64,000 nt of DNA from Pseudotabrizicola alkalilacus (GTDB taxonomy: Bacteria > Pseudomonadota > Alphaproteobacteria > Rhodobacterales > Rhodobacteraceae). Below the pieces are notes generated by a model. The model was given only the letters and a program-made list of their open reading frames with translations. It was not told the DNA's origin and searched no databases. This document shows, in pieces, positions 24,785 to 33,761 of the stretch. The stretch's first letter is position 1, and each line of letters starts with the position of its first letter. A program made the position numbers and the translations under genes. The stretch spans positions 186,001 through 250,000 of the forward strand of contig NZ_QWEY01000004.1 in assembly GCF_003443995.1 (NCBI RefSeq), in the 5' to 3' direction.

Positions 24785-26230
24785 ATGCTCTTGCCCCCAG
24801 CCGTGTTCGAAGTTTCCGATGCCGCCGTGCGCTTTGGCGAGGTGCGGGCGCTTGACGGGGTGTCGCTTGCGATTCTGCCCGGTGAATGTATTGGCCTTGT
24901 CGGCCATAATGGCGCGGGCAAATCCACCATCGTCTCGGTCATCAACGGTGGCCTGACCCCGCAGCAGGGCGAGATTTTCAGCGATGGCACCCGGCTTGCG
25001 CCCTACGGCATCGGCGTGGCACGCAATCGCGGTGTGCGCTGTGTGTTTCAGGAGCTGTCGCTTTGTCCGAACCTGAGCATCATCGAGAATACGCGCATCA
25101 TGCACCGCACTTTGGGCGGCTTTGGCTGGCGTGCGCGCGCGCGCGCGATCATAGCGGCCAGCCTTGATGCCGTGTTTCCCGGCCATGGCATTGATGTTGG
25201 CGATCAGGTCGGGGTGTTGTCGATTGCGCAGCGTCAGATGGTGGAAATCGCCATGGCGTTTTCTGATGCAGGCCAGCCGCCACGTCTGGTGATCCTGGAC
25301 GAGCCAACCTCGTCCCTCGATGCCGGGCTTGCCACGCAACTGCTGGCCCATGTCCGCCGCTTTGTGGCGGCGGGCGGGGCCGTGATCCTGATTTCCCACA
25401 TGCTGAATGAAATACTTGAGACCGCCAGTCGCATCGTGGTGATGAAGGATGGCAAAATCGTTGCCGAACGGGCCGCAGGTGGTTTTGACCATGCCGGACT
25501 GGTCAAGGCGATGGGCAGTGTTGCCACACATCAGGCCACAGCCCGCCGCAGCACAGGTGCAAGCCAGTCTGTGCTGGACCTGCCTATGGCCAAAGGCCAG
25601 CCGTTCCGCGCCTGCAAGGGTGAGGTTGTCGGGCTGGCGGGTCTAGGCGGCCATGGCCAGACCCGGATGCTGCTGGCGCTGTTCGATCATCACGCCCCGC
25701 AATGGTGGCCGCGCCGTGACCCCGCCGTCACCTTTGTTGCCGGGGACCGGCGCGAGAACGGCATCTTTGACCGCTGGAGCATCCTGAAGAACATGACAAT
25801 TGCAACGCTGAGCGATCTGTCGCGCCGGGGGCTGTTGCAGGACGGGGCGGAAACTGCGCGAGGGGCCACATGGAAGACCCGGATTGAGATCCGCACCGCC
25901 AATATGGAAAACCCGATCCTGTCTCTGTCGGGCGGCAACCAGCAAAAGGTGTTGTTCGCCCGTGCCCTGTCCACCCGCGCGCCTGTCGTTCTCATGGATG
26001 ATCCGATGCGCGGCGTCGATGTCGGCACCAAGCAAGAGGTATACGGCATCATCCGCACCGAGGCCGAAGCGGGCCGCACCTTTGTCTGGTACTCGACCGA
26101 GATGGAAGAAATGCAGCTTTGCGACCGTGTTTATGTCTTCCGCGAAGGGGTCATCGTGGCCGAACTCACCGGCGACGCGATCAGTGAGCACAACATTCTG
26201 GCCGCCTCATTCGAGGGGACGGCAGCATGA
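24785..26230 (+). CDS. Sugar ABC transporter ATP-binding protein (double domain, RbsA/XylG type)
   Basis: 481 aa. First domain: Walker A GLVGHNGAGKST, Q-loop CVFQELSL, signature-like LSIAQRQMVEIAMAF, Walker B RLVILDEPTSSLD, H-loop ILISHMLNE. Second domain has the degenerate Walker A usual for this family (GLAGLGGHGQTRML) and an intact LSGGNQQKVLFARAL with VVLMDDPMRGVDVGTK. Start at 24785 (MLLPPAVFEV) is chosen as the natural N-terminus; an in-frame ATG at 24752 would add 11 residues. The stop overlaps the next start by 4 nt. Confidence 0.93.
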   Translation: MLLPPAVFEVSDAAVRFGEVRALDGVSLAILPGECIGLVGHNGAGKSTIVSVINGGLTPQQGEIFSDGTRLAPYGIGVARNRGVRCVFQELSLCPNLSIIENTRIMHRTLGGFGWRARARAIIAASLDAVFPGHGIDVGDQVGVLSIAQRQMVEIAMAFSDAGQPPRLVILDEPTSSLDAGLATQLLAHVRRFVAAGGAVILISHMLNEILETASRIVVMKDGKIVAERAAGGFDHAGLVKAMGSVATHQATARRSTGASQSVLDLPMAKGQPFRACKGEVVGLAGLGGHGQTRMLLALFDHHAPQWWPRRDPAVTFVAGDRRENGIFDRWSILKNMTIATLSDLSRRGLLQDGAETARGATWKTRIEIRTANMENPILSLSGGNQQKVLFARALSTRAPVVLMDDPMRGVDVGTKQEVYGIIRTEAEAGRTFVWYSTEMEEMQLCDRVYVFREGVIVAELTGDAISEHNILAASFEGTAA

Positions 26231-27168
26231 GGATTTCCACTGACATGCTTCGTATCGCCGTTCCGGTGGCGTCTTTGCTGCTGCTGCTGGCAGGGGTGTT
26301 TTATCTGCAGCCCCGGGCGATGAGCTATAACGGCCTGAACCTGCTGTTCAATCTGGCCGTACCGATTGCCTTGGCCACCATTGCGCAGATGCTGATCATG
26401 GCGGTGAACGATCTTGACCTGTCGATGGGCACCTTTGTCAGCTTTGTCGCCTGCGTGGCCGCCACCTATCTGCATGATACGCCGATCTTAGGCGTACTGG
26501 TGCTGCTGGGGGCCATCGCCACCTATGCGGCATTGGGGGTGATCATCTATTTGCGCGATCTGCCGTCGATTGTCGTCACCCTTGGGATGAGTTTTGTCTG
26601 GGGTGGGCTGGCTGTGCTGATCTTGCCTGCGCCGGGGGGCACGGCTCCGGAATGGGCGCGGGCGGTAATGATCTCGAAACCGCCGCTGGTGCCGATGGCG
26701 ATCATCGCCAGTGTGCTGCTGGCGGTGTTTGCGCATCTGCTGATCATGCGCTCATCGCTGGGTGTGCTGATCCGGGGCGTCGGGGGCAACCAGCGTTCGG
26801 TGCAGCGCGCAGGATGGTCCGTCATTGCGGCCCGCGCTTCGGCCTATGCGCTGGCGGCCTGCTTTGCCGTCGCTGCTGGCATCTGCCTCGTCGGGCTGAC
26901 CACCAGCGCAGATGCCAATATCGCGCTGCGCTACACATTGCTGTCGATTGCCGGGGTCATTCTGGGCGGCGGTGAGTTTACCGGCGGCCGTATCTCACCC
27001 GTCGGTGCGGTGATCGGCGCGCTGACGCTGACGCTGGCGGGGTCGTTCCTGTCATTCCTGCGGATCTCGCCCGACTGGCAGATTGGCGCACAAGGGGGGA
27101 TACTGATCATCGTGCTGGCCGTGCGCCTGCTACTGAACCGTCTGGAAAGCAAAGGTGGTGCGCGATGA
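26227..27168 (+). CDS. Sugar ABC transporter permease 1 (RbsC family)
   Basis: 313 aa, eight or more transmembrane helices. Family motifs: NDLDLSMGTFVSFVACVAA near residue 60, and the EAA-like cytoplasmic loop GVGGNQRSVQRAGW. ATGA overlap with the ATPase gene upstream and with the second permease downstream. Two different permeases suggest a heterodimeric channel. Confidence 0.92.
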   Translation: MRISTDMLRIAVPVASLLLLLAGVFYLQPRAMSYNGLNLLFNLAVPIALATIAQMLIMAVNDLDLSMGTFVSFVACVAATYLHDTPILGVLVLLGAIATYAALGVIIYLRDLPSIVVTLGMSFVWGGLAVLILPAPGGTAPEWARAVMISKPPLVPMAIIASVLLAVFAHLLIMRSSLGVLIRGVGGNQRSVQRAGWSVIAARASAYALAACFAVAAGICLVGLTTSADANIALRYTLLSIAGVILGGGEFTGGRISPVGAVIGALTLTLAGSFLSFLRISPDWQIGAQGGILIIVLAVRLLLNRLESKGGAR

Positions 27169-28106
27169 AAGCCCTGTTTGCAAAGCCATGGATCTGGTCC
27201 TTTGTCGCCGCAGTGTCGGTCTGGCTTGCCACCATCGGCGTCACGGGCGGGGCCTCAACCGTCGGTCTCAGTCAGGCCGCGCTGACCTTTGCCGCGTTTT
27301 CGGTGCTGGTCGGGATCGGGCAGATGTTCGTGATCACACTCGGCCCCGGTAATATCGACCTTTCGGTGCCTGCCACCATGGCGCTCGCCGGAACCGTGGC
27401 GCTGAAATACATGGACGGTCAGAACGGTCTGGTTCTGCACGGCCTGATCATCGCGATCTTCATCGGGGGCGGCGTCGGCACGCTGAATTATGCGCTGATA
27501 AAGGCACTGCGCATTCCGCCGATCATCGCCACCCTGTCCATGAGCTTTGTCGTGCAATCCGCCGCGATCTGGACCAATCGTGGGCTGCGCATCAAACCGC
27601 CGCAAGTGCTCGCCGATTTTACCACATCGACCAGCCTTGGCATTCCCAACATTGCCCTTGTTGCGCTGCTGATGTCCGCGGTTGCTTGGGTGCTTTTGCA
27701 TCGCACCCCTTATGGCCGCTGGATCATGGCCATCGGCCAAAGTCTGCCCGCCGCCCGGATGGCGGGCATTGCGGTGGATGGCAACCGTTTTGTCACCTAC
27801 CTGTTCTGCGCCATTCTCGCCGCCATCTGCGGCTATCTTCTGGCCTGTTTCTCGGGTGGGGCGGCGCTGAATATGGGGTCCGAATACCTGCTGATGTCGA
27901 TTGCCGTTGTGGTGATCGGTGGCACCGCTGTGGCGGGCGGTGACAGCAACGTGCCGGGCATCTGGGGCGCGTCTTTGTTCATGTTTCTGGTTGTGTCGAT
28001 GCTGAACACCTACGGCGTCGGCGCCGGTGTCCGCCTGATCATGACCGGCGTTATCATCATCACCGTCATCCTGTTGGCCAGTGGCCGCAAAGACGCCATC
28101 CGCTAA
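27165..28106 (+). CDS. Sugar ABC transporter permease 2 (RbsC family)
   Basis: 313 aa, polytopic. GPGNIDLSVPATMALAGTVA matches the permease signature; the EAA loop is AIGQSLPAARMAGIAVDGNR. Its ATG overlaps the stop of permease 1. The last helix ends LIMTGVIIITVILLASGRK. Together with its partner it forms the inner-membrane pore for the sugar bound by the upstream receptor. Confidence 0.92.
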   Translation: MKALFAKPWIWSFVAAVSVWLATIGVTGGASTVGLSQAALTFAAFSVLVGIGQMFVITLGPGNIDLSVPATMALAGTVALKYMDGQNGLVLHGLIIAIFIGGGVGTLNYALIKALRIPPIIATLSMSFVVQSAAIWTNRGLRIKPPQVLADFTTSTSLGIPNIALVALLMSAVAWVLLHRTPYGRWIMAIGQSLPAARMAGIAVDGNRFVTYLFCAILAAICGYLLACFSGGAALNMGSEYLLMSIAVVVIGGTAVAGGDSNVPGIWGASLFMFLVVSMLNTYGVGAGVRLIMTGVIIITVILLASGRKDAIR

Positions 28107-28117
28107 GAGGACTTCCC

Positions 28118-29050
28118 ATGGCCGCCCCTCTCTATCAGATCGATGATCCCGCCTTTTCAAACCTAATTATCGGGTCAGCCGCGCTGGACCAGCTTTACAC
28201 CGGCTGCCGCTGGACCGAAGGTCCGGTGTGGTTTGACGATCTGCAATGCCTGTTGTTCAGCGATATTCCCAACCAGCGTATTCTGCGCTGGGCAGCAGAT
28301 GCGGCATCGGCTGTCGGCGGGGGGGGCAGCGTGACAACCTTTCGCCAGCCATCGCAGTTTGCCAACGGGCAGACCCGTGACCGTCAGGGGCGTCTTGTCA
28401 CCTGCGAACACGGCACGCGTCGGGTGGTCCGTACCGAAACCGATGGCACAACCACCGTGCTGGCCGAGGCGTATCAGGGCAAGCGGCTGAACTCTCCCAA
28501 TGATGTTGTGGTTCACCCCGACGGCAGCATCTGGTTCACCGACCCGACATATGGGATTCTGTCGGATTATGAGGGGTATCAGGCCACGCCGGAACAACCC
28601 GTTCGTGGCGTCTACCGGGTGGATGGCGCAACCGGCGCAATCACGCGCGTTGCTGATGATTTCACCCAACCCAACGGGCTTGCGTTTTCAGCCGATGAAT
28701 CAACGCTTTACGTGGCCGACTCTGGCGCAAGCCATGACCCCGACACGCCGCGCCATATCCGCGCCTTTGATGTGCAGGATGGCAGACTGTCGCGCGACCG
28801 GGTGTTTGCGCTGATCGACGCAGGCGTGCCGGATGGCATCCGCACCGATCTGGCCGGAAATCTGTGGTCCAGCGCTGCCGATGGCGTGCATTGCTTTGGC
28901 CCGGATGGGCATCGTCTGGGCAAGATACTGGTGCCCGAGACGGTGGCAAACCTGTGCTTTGGCGGCCCGCGCCGCAACAGGTTGTTTATCACCGCTACAT
29001 CGTCGCTTTATGCCATCTACCTGACCACCACCGGCGCACAGCGACCCTAG
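28118..29050 (+). CDS. SMP-30/gluconolactonase-family lactonase (xylonolactonase candidate)
   Basis: 310 aa. Six-bladed propeller lactonase: CRWTEGPVWFDDLQCLLFSD (metal Glu), FANGQTRDRQGRLVTCEHGT, LNSPNDVVVHPDGSIWFTDP (Asn and Asp), PNGLAFSADESTLYVAD (metal Asn/Asp). It opens an aldonolactone to the aldonate. Position 11 nt after the transporter permease suggests the imported sugar is oxidised to a lactone, as with XylC in the Weimberg pathway. The dehydrogenase that would make the lactone is not adjacent. Confidence 0.88.
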   Translation: MAAPLYQIDDPAFSNLIIGSAALDQLYTGCRWTEGPVWFDDLQCLLFSDIPNQRILRWAADAASAVGGGGSVTTFRQPSQFANGQTRDRQGRLVTCEHGTRRVVRTETDGTTTVLAEAYQGKRLNSPNDVVVHPDGSIWFTDPTYGILSDYEGYQATPEQPVRGVYRVDGATGAITRVADDFTQPNGLAFSADESTLYVADSGASHDPDTPRHIRAFDVQDGRLSRDRVFALIDAGVPDGIRTDLAGNLWSSAADGVHCFGPDGHRLGKILVPETVANLCFGGPRRNRLFITATSSLYAIYLTTTGAQRP

Positions 29051-29073
29051 CGGACAGGCGCAACCGAGGTTAC

Positions 29074-30087
29074 TCAGATCGTTGCAATGGGCGTGACGGG
29101 AGATCCGATCGCGCCCGGAAGGCGCAGCGGCGGCGCGGTCAGAAAGACCGCGTTGCGCCCGCGTTCGGCCAAAGCCCCGGCCAGATCGCGGAGGTACCAC
29201 AGCTCGGCCAGCGGCATCCCCAGCTTGAACAGGCAATGATGGTGTAGCGGCAGTCTGAAGCAACAATCATCCGGCGACAGATGCGGGTTTTCAACCGCGT
29301 AATTGTCAGCGGCAATCGCCGCGATGTTGCTGTCGCTGATCCAGGTTTTCAAGGCCTCATCGGTGCCATCCAGCACCGCGCCGGTCTGGTCCAGCCGTTC
29401 GGGGTCGGGCGCGCTTTGCATGTCCCACAGCGCCTCGGCATAGCCGGTCCGCAGCATCAGGATGTCCCCCTGCCGCACCTCGACTTGCTGGGCCGCGATC
29501 ACCGACAGAAGATCGTCAAGGCCGACGATCCGCCGGTCGGGGCCAAAGGCACGCAGCAGATCGACCAGCACGCCGCGCCCCTGCACACCGCTTTGCGCCA
29601 TGGCCGACACCGACAGCCGCCGTGCAAACGATCCATGCGGGCTGCCCTCGGTCTGGCCCTCGACATCGGTGCCGGCGCGGAATCCGTTGTAATAGACCGG
29701 CTCGGCCACGCCGTCTCCGTCAGCGTCGAACAGCGCGCCGACATGTGCCAGAGAATCCCATTGGGTGGAATACTGGGTCGACAGCAGCACCTGATCATCG
29801 CTGAGCACGTCCTGCAGCCCTGCTGCGACATTCTCCAGCGGGTAATTGATATAGGGCGTGTCGCCCAGAAAGGTCGGCTGAAGCCGGGGCGGTTTGCGGC
29901 GCGGGTGAATGGTGACGGTGCCGGGAATGTCCAGCGGCAGCGACAGGCAGAACGCCAGCCCCTCGCGGATTTCGGCGGCAGCGGCGCGGCGCTGGTCGGG
30001 GCCGATGTGGTTGAGGGTGCCAAGCTCGTCATCAGGGCCAAAGCGGCCCCAGTTGGACCCGTCGGGGCGGTGTTTCCAGCGTTGCAT
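29074..30087 (-). CDS. Cyclase-family (kynurenine-formamidase-like) hydrolase
   Basis: 337 aa, PF04199 type. N-terminal PDDELGTLNHIGPDQRRAAA is typical of the large bacterial subgroup. The metal-site region is STQWDSLAHVGALFD, where Gln, Asp and His replace the usual HxGTHxDxPxH spacing; ENPHLSPDDCCFRLPLHHHC and GMPLAELWYLRDL complete the site. Such enzymes hydrolyse amides or cyclic acids; the substrate here is unknown. It starts just before the 3-hydroxyacyl-CoA dehydrogenase stop, in the same direction. Confidence 0.85.
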   Translation of the reverse strand: MQRWKHRPDGSNWGRFGPDDELGTLNHIGPDQRRAAAAEIREGLAFCLSLPLDIPGTVTIHPRRKPPRLQPTFLGDTPYINYPLENVAAGLQDVLSDDQVLLSTQYSTQWDSLAHVGALFDADGDGVAEPVYYNGFRAGTDVEGQTEGSPHGSFARRLSVSAMAQSGVQGRGVLVDLLRAFGPDRRIVGLDDLLSVIAAQQVEVRQGDILMLRTGYAEALWDMQSAPDPERLDQTGAVLDGTDEALKTWISDSNIAAIAADNYAVENPHLSPDDCCFRLPLHHHCLFKLGMPLAELWYLRDLAGALAERGRNAVFLTAPPLRLPGAIGSPVTPIATI

Positions 30088-30088
30088 T

Positions 30089-31006
30089 CTACTCTCCCTC
30101 TTTCATCTCTTGCGCGGTCAGATCGCGGATCAGCCCCGCAAGCGCCGCTTCTGCGGTCCGGACCCGCTGTTCGCGCGTCGCGTCCCAGTCGTAAAAGCCG
30201 CGCCCGGTTTTGCGGCCCAGATCCCCCGCCGCCACTTTGGCCCGCAGGGTCGGAGCCGGGCTAGTCGTGGATGACAGGCCGGGATAGAGGTAATCTGCGA
30301 TGGCAAGATGGGTGTCCAGCCCGTTCAGATCGCGTTGCAGAAATGGACCAAAGGCCGCCATCCGCACCCCGATCGACCAGCGCAGGATGTCGTCAATGGT
30401 CGCGGCATCGGCGACACCTTCCTGCAGCAGGTGAAAGCATTCCCGCATCATTGCGTGCTGGATGCGATTGGCGACAAAGCCCGGCACTTCGCGGTGCAGG
30501 ATCGCGGGCAGCTTGCCCGACCGGCGCAGAAGCGTGGCCAGATCGTCCAGCCGCGCTGCGGGCATACTGGCCGAGGCGACGAGTTCCACCACCGGAATCA
30601 CATCCGCCGGATTGAAGAAATGCGCGATGGCCAGCCGCTCCGGGTGGGCCATGCTTTCGGTCAGCTCTGTCGTCGTCAGCCCCGATGTGTTGGAGGCGAT
30701 CAGGGTATCGGGCCGGAAAAACGATTCCACCGCGGCGAGGGCGGCCCGTTTGATGTCCAGCCGTTCCGGCACGGCTTCGATCACCAGCGGGCAGTCGCGC
30801 CAGTTGTCAGGCAGGTCGGCGAAGGCAGTTACCAACAGGGGCGTGGGGCCTGATAATACGGCGGGCGCCAAAAGAACCCGTGCGTTTTCAAGGCTCTTGG
30901 GCGATGGGTCGATCACCGCGACCACAAACTCCGCCCGCAAGAAATGCCGCGCGAGGCCAAGGCCCATCACACCGGCTCCCAGTATGGTCACACTGTTCTG
31001 CATCAT
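30089..31006 (-). CDS. 3-hydroxyacyl-CoA dehydrogenase family protein
   Basis: 305 aa. Rossmann motif ILGAGVMGLGLARHFL at residues 8-23; PLVIEAVPERLDIKRAA; SNTSGLTTTEL; catalytic IAHFFNPADVIPVVELV (His); GFVANRIQHAMMRECFHLL; C-terminal domain ending LGRKTGRGFYDWD. NAD-dependent oxidation of a 3-hydroxyacyl-CoA or, as in some relatives, of carnitine or gulonate. Start at 31006 or 31003 (adjacent ATGs). Divergent from the fatty-acid transporter, sharing its promoter region. Confidence 0.9.
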   Translation of the reverse strand: MMQNSVTILGAGVMGLGLARHFLRAEFVVAVIDPSPKSLENARVLLAPAVLSGPTPLLVTAFADLPDNWRDCPLVIEAVPERLDIKRAALAAVESFFRPDTLIASNTSGLTTTELTESMAHPERLAIAHFFNPADVIPVVELVASASMPAARLDDLATLLRRSGKLPAILHREVPGFVANRIQHAMMRECFHLLQEGVADAATIDDILRWSIGVRMAAFGPFLQRDLNGLDTHLAIADYLYPGLSSTTSPAPTLRAKVAAGDLGRKTGRGFYDWDATREQRVRTAEAALAGLIRDLTAQEMKEGE

Positions 31007-31027
31007 ATGCTCCGGTCAATTTATACG

Positions 31028-31056
31028 TTGACAATATAACTGATAAGTTTTGATAA
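31028..31056 (+). promoter_or_regulatory. Sigma70-type promoter before the short-chain fatty acid transporter operon
   Basis: TTGACA at 31028-31033, 17-nt spacer, TGATAA at 31051-31056. TGATAAG occurs twice 10 bp apart (31041 and 31051), one overlapping the -10, so a regulator may bind here. Confidence 0.5.
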
Positions 31057-31098
31057 GCATATAACATAAGGCTCGGGGAAGCCTTTGAAGGAGAACAG

Positions 31099-32424
31099 AT
31101 GAACACGCTTGCGAATTTCTTCATGCGGATCATGAGCCGCTACATGCCCGACCCGCTGGTTGTGGCGATCATCCTGACGGCGCTGACCATCGTCCTTGCC
31201 GTATTCGGTCAGGGCACAGGATTCCTGGAAGCCACGCAATACTGGGGCAAGGATTTCTGGAGCCTGCTCGCCTTTACCATGCAGATGACGATCATTCTGC
31301 TGGCGGGTTATATCCTGGCCCGGACGCCGCTGGTGAACTGGCTGATGGACAAGCTGATTGCGCCGGTCACCACCCCACGCGGGGCGATCATTGCCGCCAC
31401 CATGATTGCGGGGGTGGCGACCTGGATGAACTGGGGCTTTGGTCTGGTGATCGGTACGCTGATCGCGCAGAAACTGGGGCACAAGGTCAAGGGGTTGCAC
31501 TATCCGCTGGTGATTGCGGCGGGCTATTCCGGCTTTGCGATCTATGGCATCGGCCTGTCGGGCTCGGTGCCGCTGCTGATCAACACCCCCGGACACTTTC
31601 TGGAAGAAACCATCGGACTGGTGCCACTGTCGGAGACGATCTTTTCGCCGATCATGCTGATCACCAGCGCGCTGGTGGTGCTGACGCTGCCGTTCTTCAA
31701 CGCGATGCTGTTGCCGAAAGATCCGGCTGACATCAAAGAGGTGAATGCCGGTGAGCAGGCGCGGGTGACCGAGCCGGATACGAGCCGCGACTCGATTGCC
31801 GAAAAGCTGAACAACAGTGTGATCATCGGCGTTGGCACCGGCTTGTTCGGGGTGCTGTATGCCGTTCTCTATCTGTGGAACGGCGGTGCCATCACGCTGA
31901 ATTTTGTCAACACCGTCTTTCTGTTCCTCGGCATCCTGCTGTTTGTGACGCCCAACCGCTTTCTGGCGGCGCTGAATGACGGGGTGAAGATTCTGGGCGG
32001 CGTGATCATCCAGTATCCGTTCTATGCCGGTATCCTGGGTATCCTGTCCGGTTCTGGCCTGATCGTGACCTTTGCCAGCTGGTTTGTCAGCATCTCGACC
32101 GCCGAGACGCTGCCGATCTGGTCGTTCATCTCGGCCGGTCTGATCAACATCTTTGTGCCCTCGGGTGGCGGGCAGTGGGTGATTCAGGGCCCGGTGATGA
32201 TGGAAGCCGCGCGCCAGCTGGGAGCACCGATCCCCGCGACCGCTGTTGCGGTGCAGATCGGTGATCAGTGGACCAACATGGTGCAACCGTTCTGGCTGCT
32301 GCCGGCACTGGCGATCTCGGGGCTGAAGCTGCGCGACATCATGGGCTATATGGTGCTGATTCTGCTCTATCTGGGCGTGATCTTTGGCGGGGCCGTCGTG
32401 ATCTGGGGTCAGATGGGGGCCTGA
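31099..32424 (+). CDS. atoE: AtoE/TIGR00366-family short-chain fatty acid transporter
   Basis: 441 aa, about eleven transmembrane helices. The sequence SRYMPDPLVVAIILTALTIV, NWGFGLVIGTLIAQKLGHKV and VPSGGGQWVIQGPVMMEAAR is typical of AtoE-like carriers for butyrate or acetoacetate. GAAGGAG precedes the ATG. First gene of an operon with YciI, muconolactone isomerase and an SDR. It would import a short acid used by the acyl-CoA enzymes around it. Confidence 0.9.
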   Translation: MNTLANFFMRIMSRYMPDPLVVAIILTALTIVLAVFGQGTGFLEATQYWGKDFWSLLAFTMQMTIILLAGYILARTPLVNWLMDKLIAPVTTPRGAIIAATMIAGVATWMNWGFGLVIGTLIAQKLGHKVKGLHYPLVIAAGYSGFAIYGIGLSGSVPLLINTPGHFLEETIGLVPLSETIFSPIMLITSALVVLTLPFFNAMLLPKDPADIKEVNAGEQARVTEPDTSRDSIAEKLNNSVIIGVGTGLFGVLYAVLYLWNGGAITLNFVNTVFLFLGILLFVTPNRFLAALNDGVKILGGVIIQYPFYAGILGILSGSGLIVTFASWFVSISTAETLPIWSFISAGLINIFVPSGGGQWVIQGPVMMEAARQLGAPIPATAVAVQIGDQWTNMVQPFWLLPALAISGLKLRDIMGYMVLILLYLGVIFGGAVVIWGQMGA

Positions 32425-32428
32425 TCTG

Positions 32429-32734
32429 ATGCCATACATGATCGAGACATTCGACAAAGCCGAAGCCGGAGACCTGCGTCTCCGGCTTCGGCCCGCGCAT
32501 CTGGAGTATCTGGAGGCGCAGCGGCACCTGCTGCTGGCCTGCGGGGCCAAGCTTTCGGATGACGGGCAGGCGGCAAGTGGCGGGCTGTATCTGGTGGCAG
32601 TCGAGAGCCGTGCCGAGGCCGAGGCCTTTATTGCCGCCGACCCGTTTCATCAGGGCGATCTGTTCGAGCGGGTGTTCGTGACCCGCTGGCGGCAAGCCTA
32701 TCTGGACCGACGCAACACGCTGAATGAGGGATAA
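32429..32734 (+). CDS. YciI-family protein
   Basis: 101 aa, ferredoxin-like YciI fold: MPYMIETFDKAEAGDLR, RPAHLEYLEAQRHLLLACGA (His of the putative active site), GGLYLVAVESRAEAEAFIAA, DPFHQGDLFERVFV. Family members act in aromatic or chlorinated-aromatic catabolism as small cyclases or lactonases. It begins 5 nt after the transporter stop and abuts the muconolactone isomerase gene. A perfect 14-bp inverted repeat lies inside its first 65 bases. Confidence 0.88.
   Translation: MPYMIETFDKAEAGDLRLRLRPAHLEYLEAQRHLLLACGAKLSDDGQAASGGLYLVAVESRAEAEAFIAADPFHQGDLFERVFVTRWRQAYLDRRNTLNEG
32459..32492 (+). repeat. Perfect 14-bp inverted repeat inside the YciI gene
   Basis: Arms 32459-32472 and 32479-32492 are exact complements, loop CCTGCG. 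The mRNA hairpin would form about 30 nt after the start codon. No T-run follows. Confidence 0.8.
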
Positions 32735-33025
32735 ATGCTGTATCAAGTGGAAATGACCGTTCTTCTGCCGACGGATATGCCCGAGGCCGAAATGGCGGAG
32801 ATCAAGGCACGCGAAAAGGCCTATGCGCAGGATCTGCAGCGGCAGAAAATCTGGCGGCACATCTGGCGGGTTGCCGGGCAGTACAAGAACATCTCGATCT
32901 TTGATTGCCGTGATAACGCACATCTGCATGAGGTACTGACCGGATTGCCGCTGTACCCCTGGATGAAGATGGATGTGGTGCCATTGTGCCGTCACCCCTC
33001 GTCGATCCATGAGGATGACAGGTGA
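32735..33025 (+). CDS. catC: Muconolactone delta-isomerase
   Basis: 96 aa, the normal size. MLYQVEMTVLLPTDMPEAEM, EKAYAQDLQRQKIWRHIWRV, YKNISIFDCRDNAHLHEVLT and GLPLYPWMKMDVVPLCRHPS match the CatC family almost throughout. It converts muconolactone to 3-oxoadipate enol-lactone in the catechol branch of the beta-ketoadipate pathway. No catechol dioxygenase or muconate cycloisomerase is present here, so it may act on another lactone. The stop overlaps the next start (GTGA). Confidence 0.92.
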   Translation: MLYQVEMTVLLPTDMPEAEMAEIKAREKAYAQDLQRQKIWRHIWRVAGQYKNISIFDCRDNAHLHEVLTGLPLYPWMKMDVVPLCRHPSSIHEDDR

Positions 33026-33738
33026 CGCAAACCGCTGTCATCACCGGGGGCGCGCGCGGGATTGGGGCTGCCATCACCGCGCGGCTGGCGGCAGATGGCT
33101 TTCGGACCATCGTTCTGGATATCGCCCGGCCCGAAGGGCAACCGGACCAGTTCGTGCAGGTGGATCTGTCTGACGCCGGGGCGGCGGTCGCAGCGGCTGC
33201 GGCGATTGCAGCGGCGGAGCCGGTGAGCTGTCTGGTGAACAATGTCGGGCTGGTCGCCCCGGCGGCACTGGAGGATGTGGCGCTGGAAGATTTTGACCGG
33301 CTGTTCCACATCAACCTGCGGACCTCGCTGATCTGCGCGCAGGCCTTTGTGCCGGGAATGAAGGCGGCGGGGCAGGGCCGGATCGTGATGAACACCAGCC
33401 GCGTTACCTTGGGCAAGGAACTGCGCACGCTGTATAGCGGAACCAAGGGCGCGGCGCAGGCGATGGCGCGGACCTGGGCGCTGGAACTGGCGCCGTTCGG
33501 GATCACGGTGAACTGCGTCGCCCCCGGCCCGATTGGCACGCAGGCGTTCTGGGCCAACAATCCGCCAGACGCGCCGCTGACCCGCCAGATCATCGACAAG
33601 GTGCCGGTGCGGCGGATGGGCGAGCCAGAGGATGTGGCGAATGCGGTGGCGTTCTTTTGCGCGCCCGCCGCCGGTTTTGTGACCGGGCAGACGCTGTTTG
33701 TCTGCGGCGGGGTGACCGTGGGCCTGTCCGGCGACTGA
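33022..33738 (+). CDS. SDR-family oxidoreductase
   Basis: 238 aa, GTG start at 33022 in a GTGA overlap. Cofactor motif TGGARGIGAAI; NNVG; active-site Ser in NTSRVTL, YSGTKGAAQAM (YxxxK); VAPGPIGTQAF; C-terminal GQTLFVCGGVTVG. NAD(P)-dependent dehydrogenase of unknown substrate, co-translated with the muconolactone isomerase. The substrate is probably a hydroxy-acid of the same pathway (inference). Confidence 0.9.
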   Translation: MTQTAVITGGARGIGAAITARLAADGFRTIVLDIARPEGQPDQFVQVDLSDAGAAVAAAAAIAAAEPVSCLVNNVGLVAPAALEDVALEDFDRLFHINLRTSLICAQAFVPGMKAAGQGRIVMNTSRVTLGKELRTLYSGTKGAAQAMARTWALELAPFGITVNCVAPGPIGTQAFWANNPPDAPLTRQIIDKVPVRRMGEPEDVANAVAFFCAPAAGFVTGQTLFVCGGVTVGLSGD

Positions 33739-33761
33739 GCGCAGCCGCCGGACCTGCCGTT

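Noticed and set aside
31021-32550. Minus-strand frame of 509 codons opposite atoE
   Set aside because: His-, Gln- and Arg-rich shadow of a membrane-protein gene.
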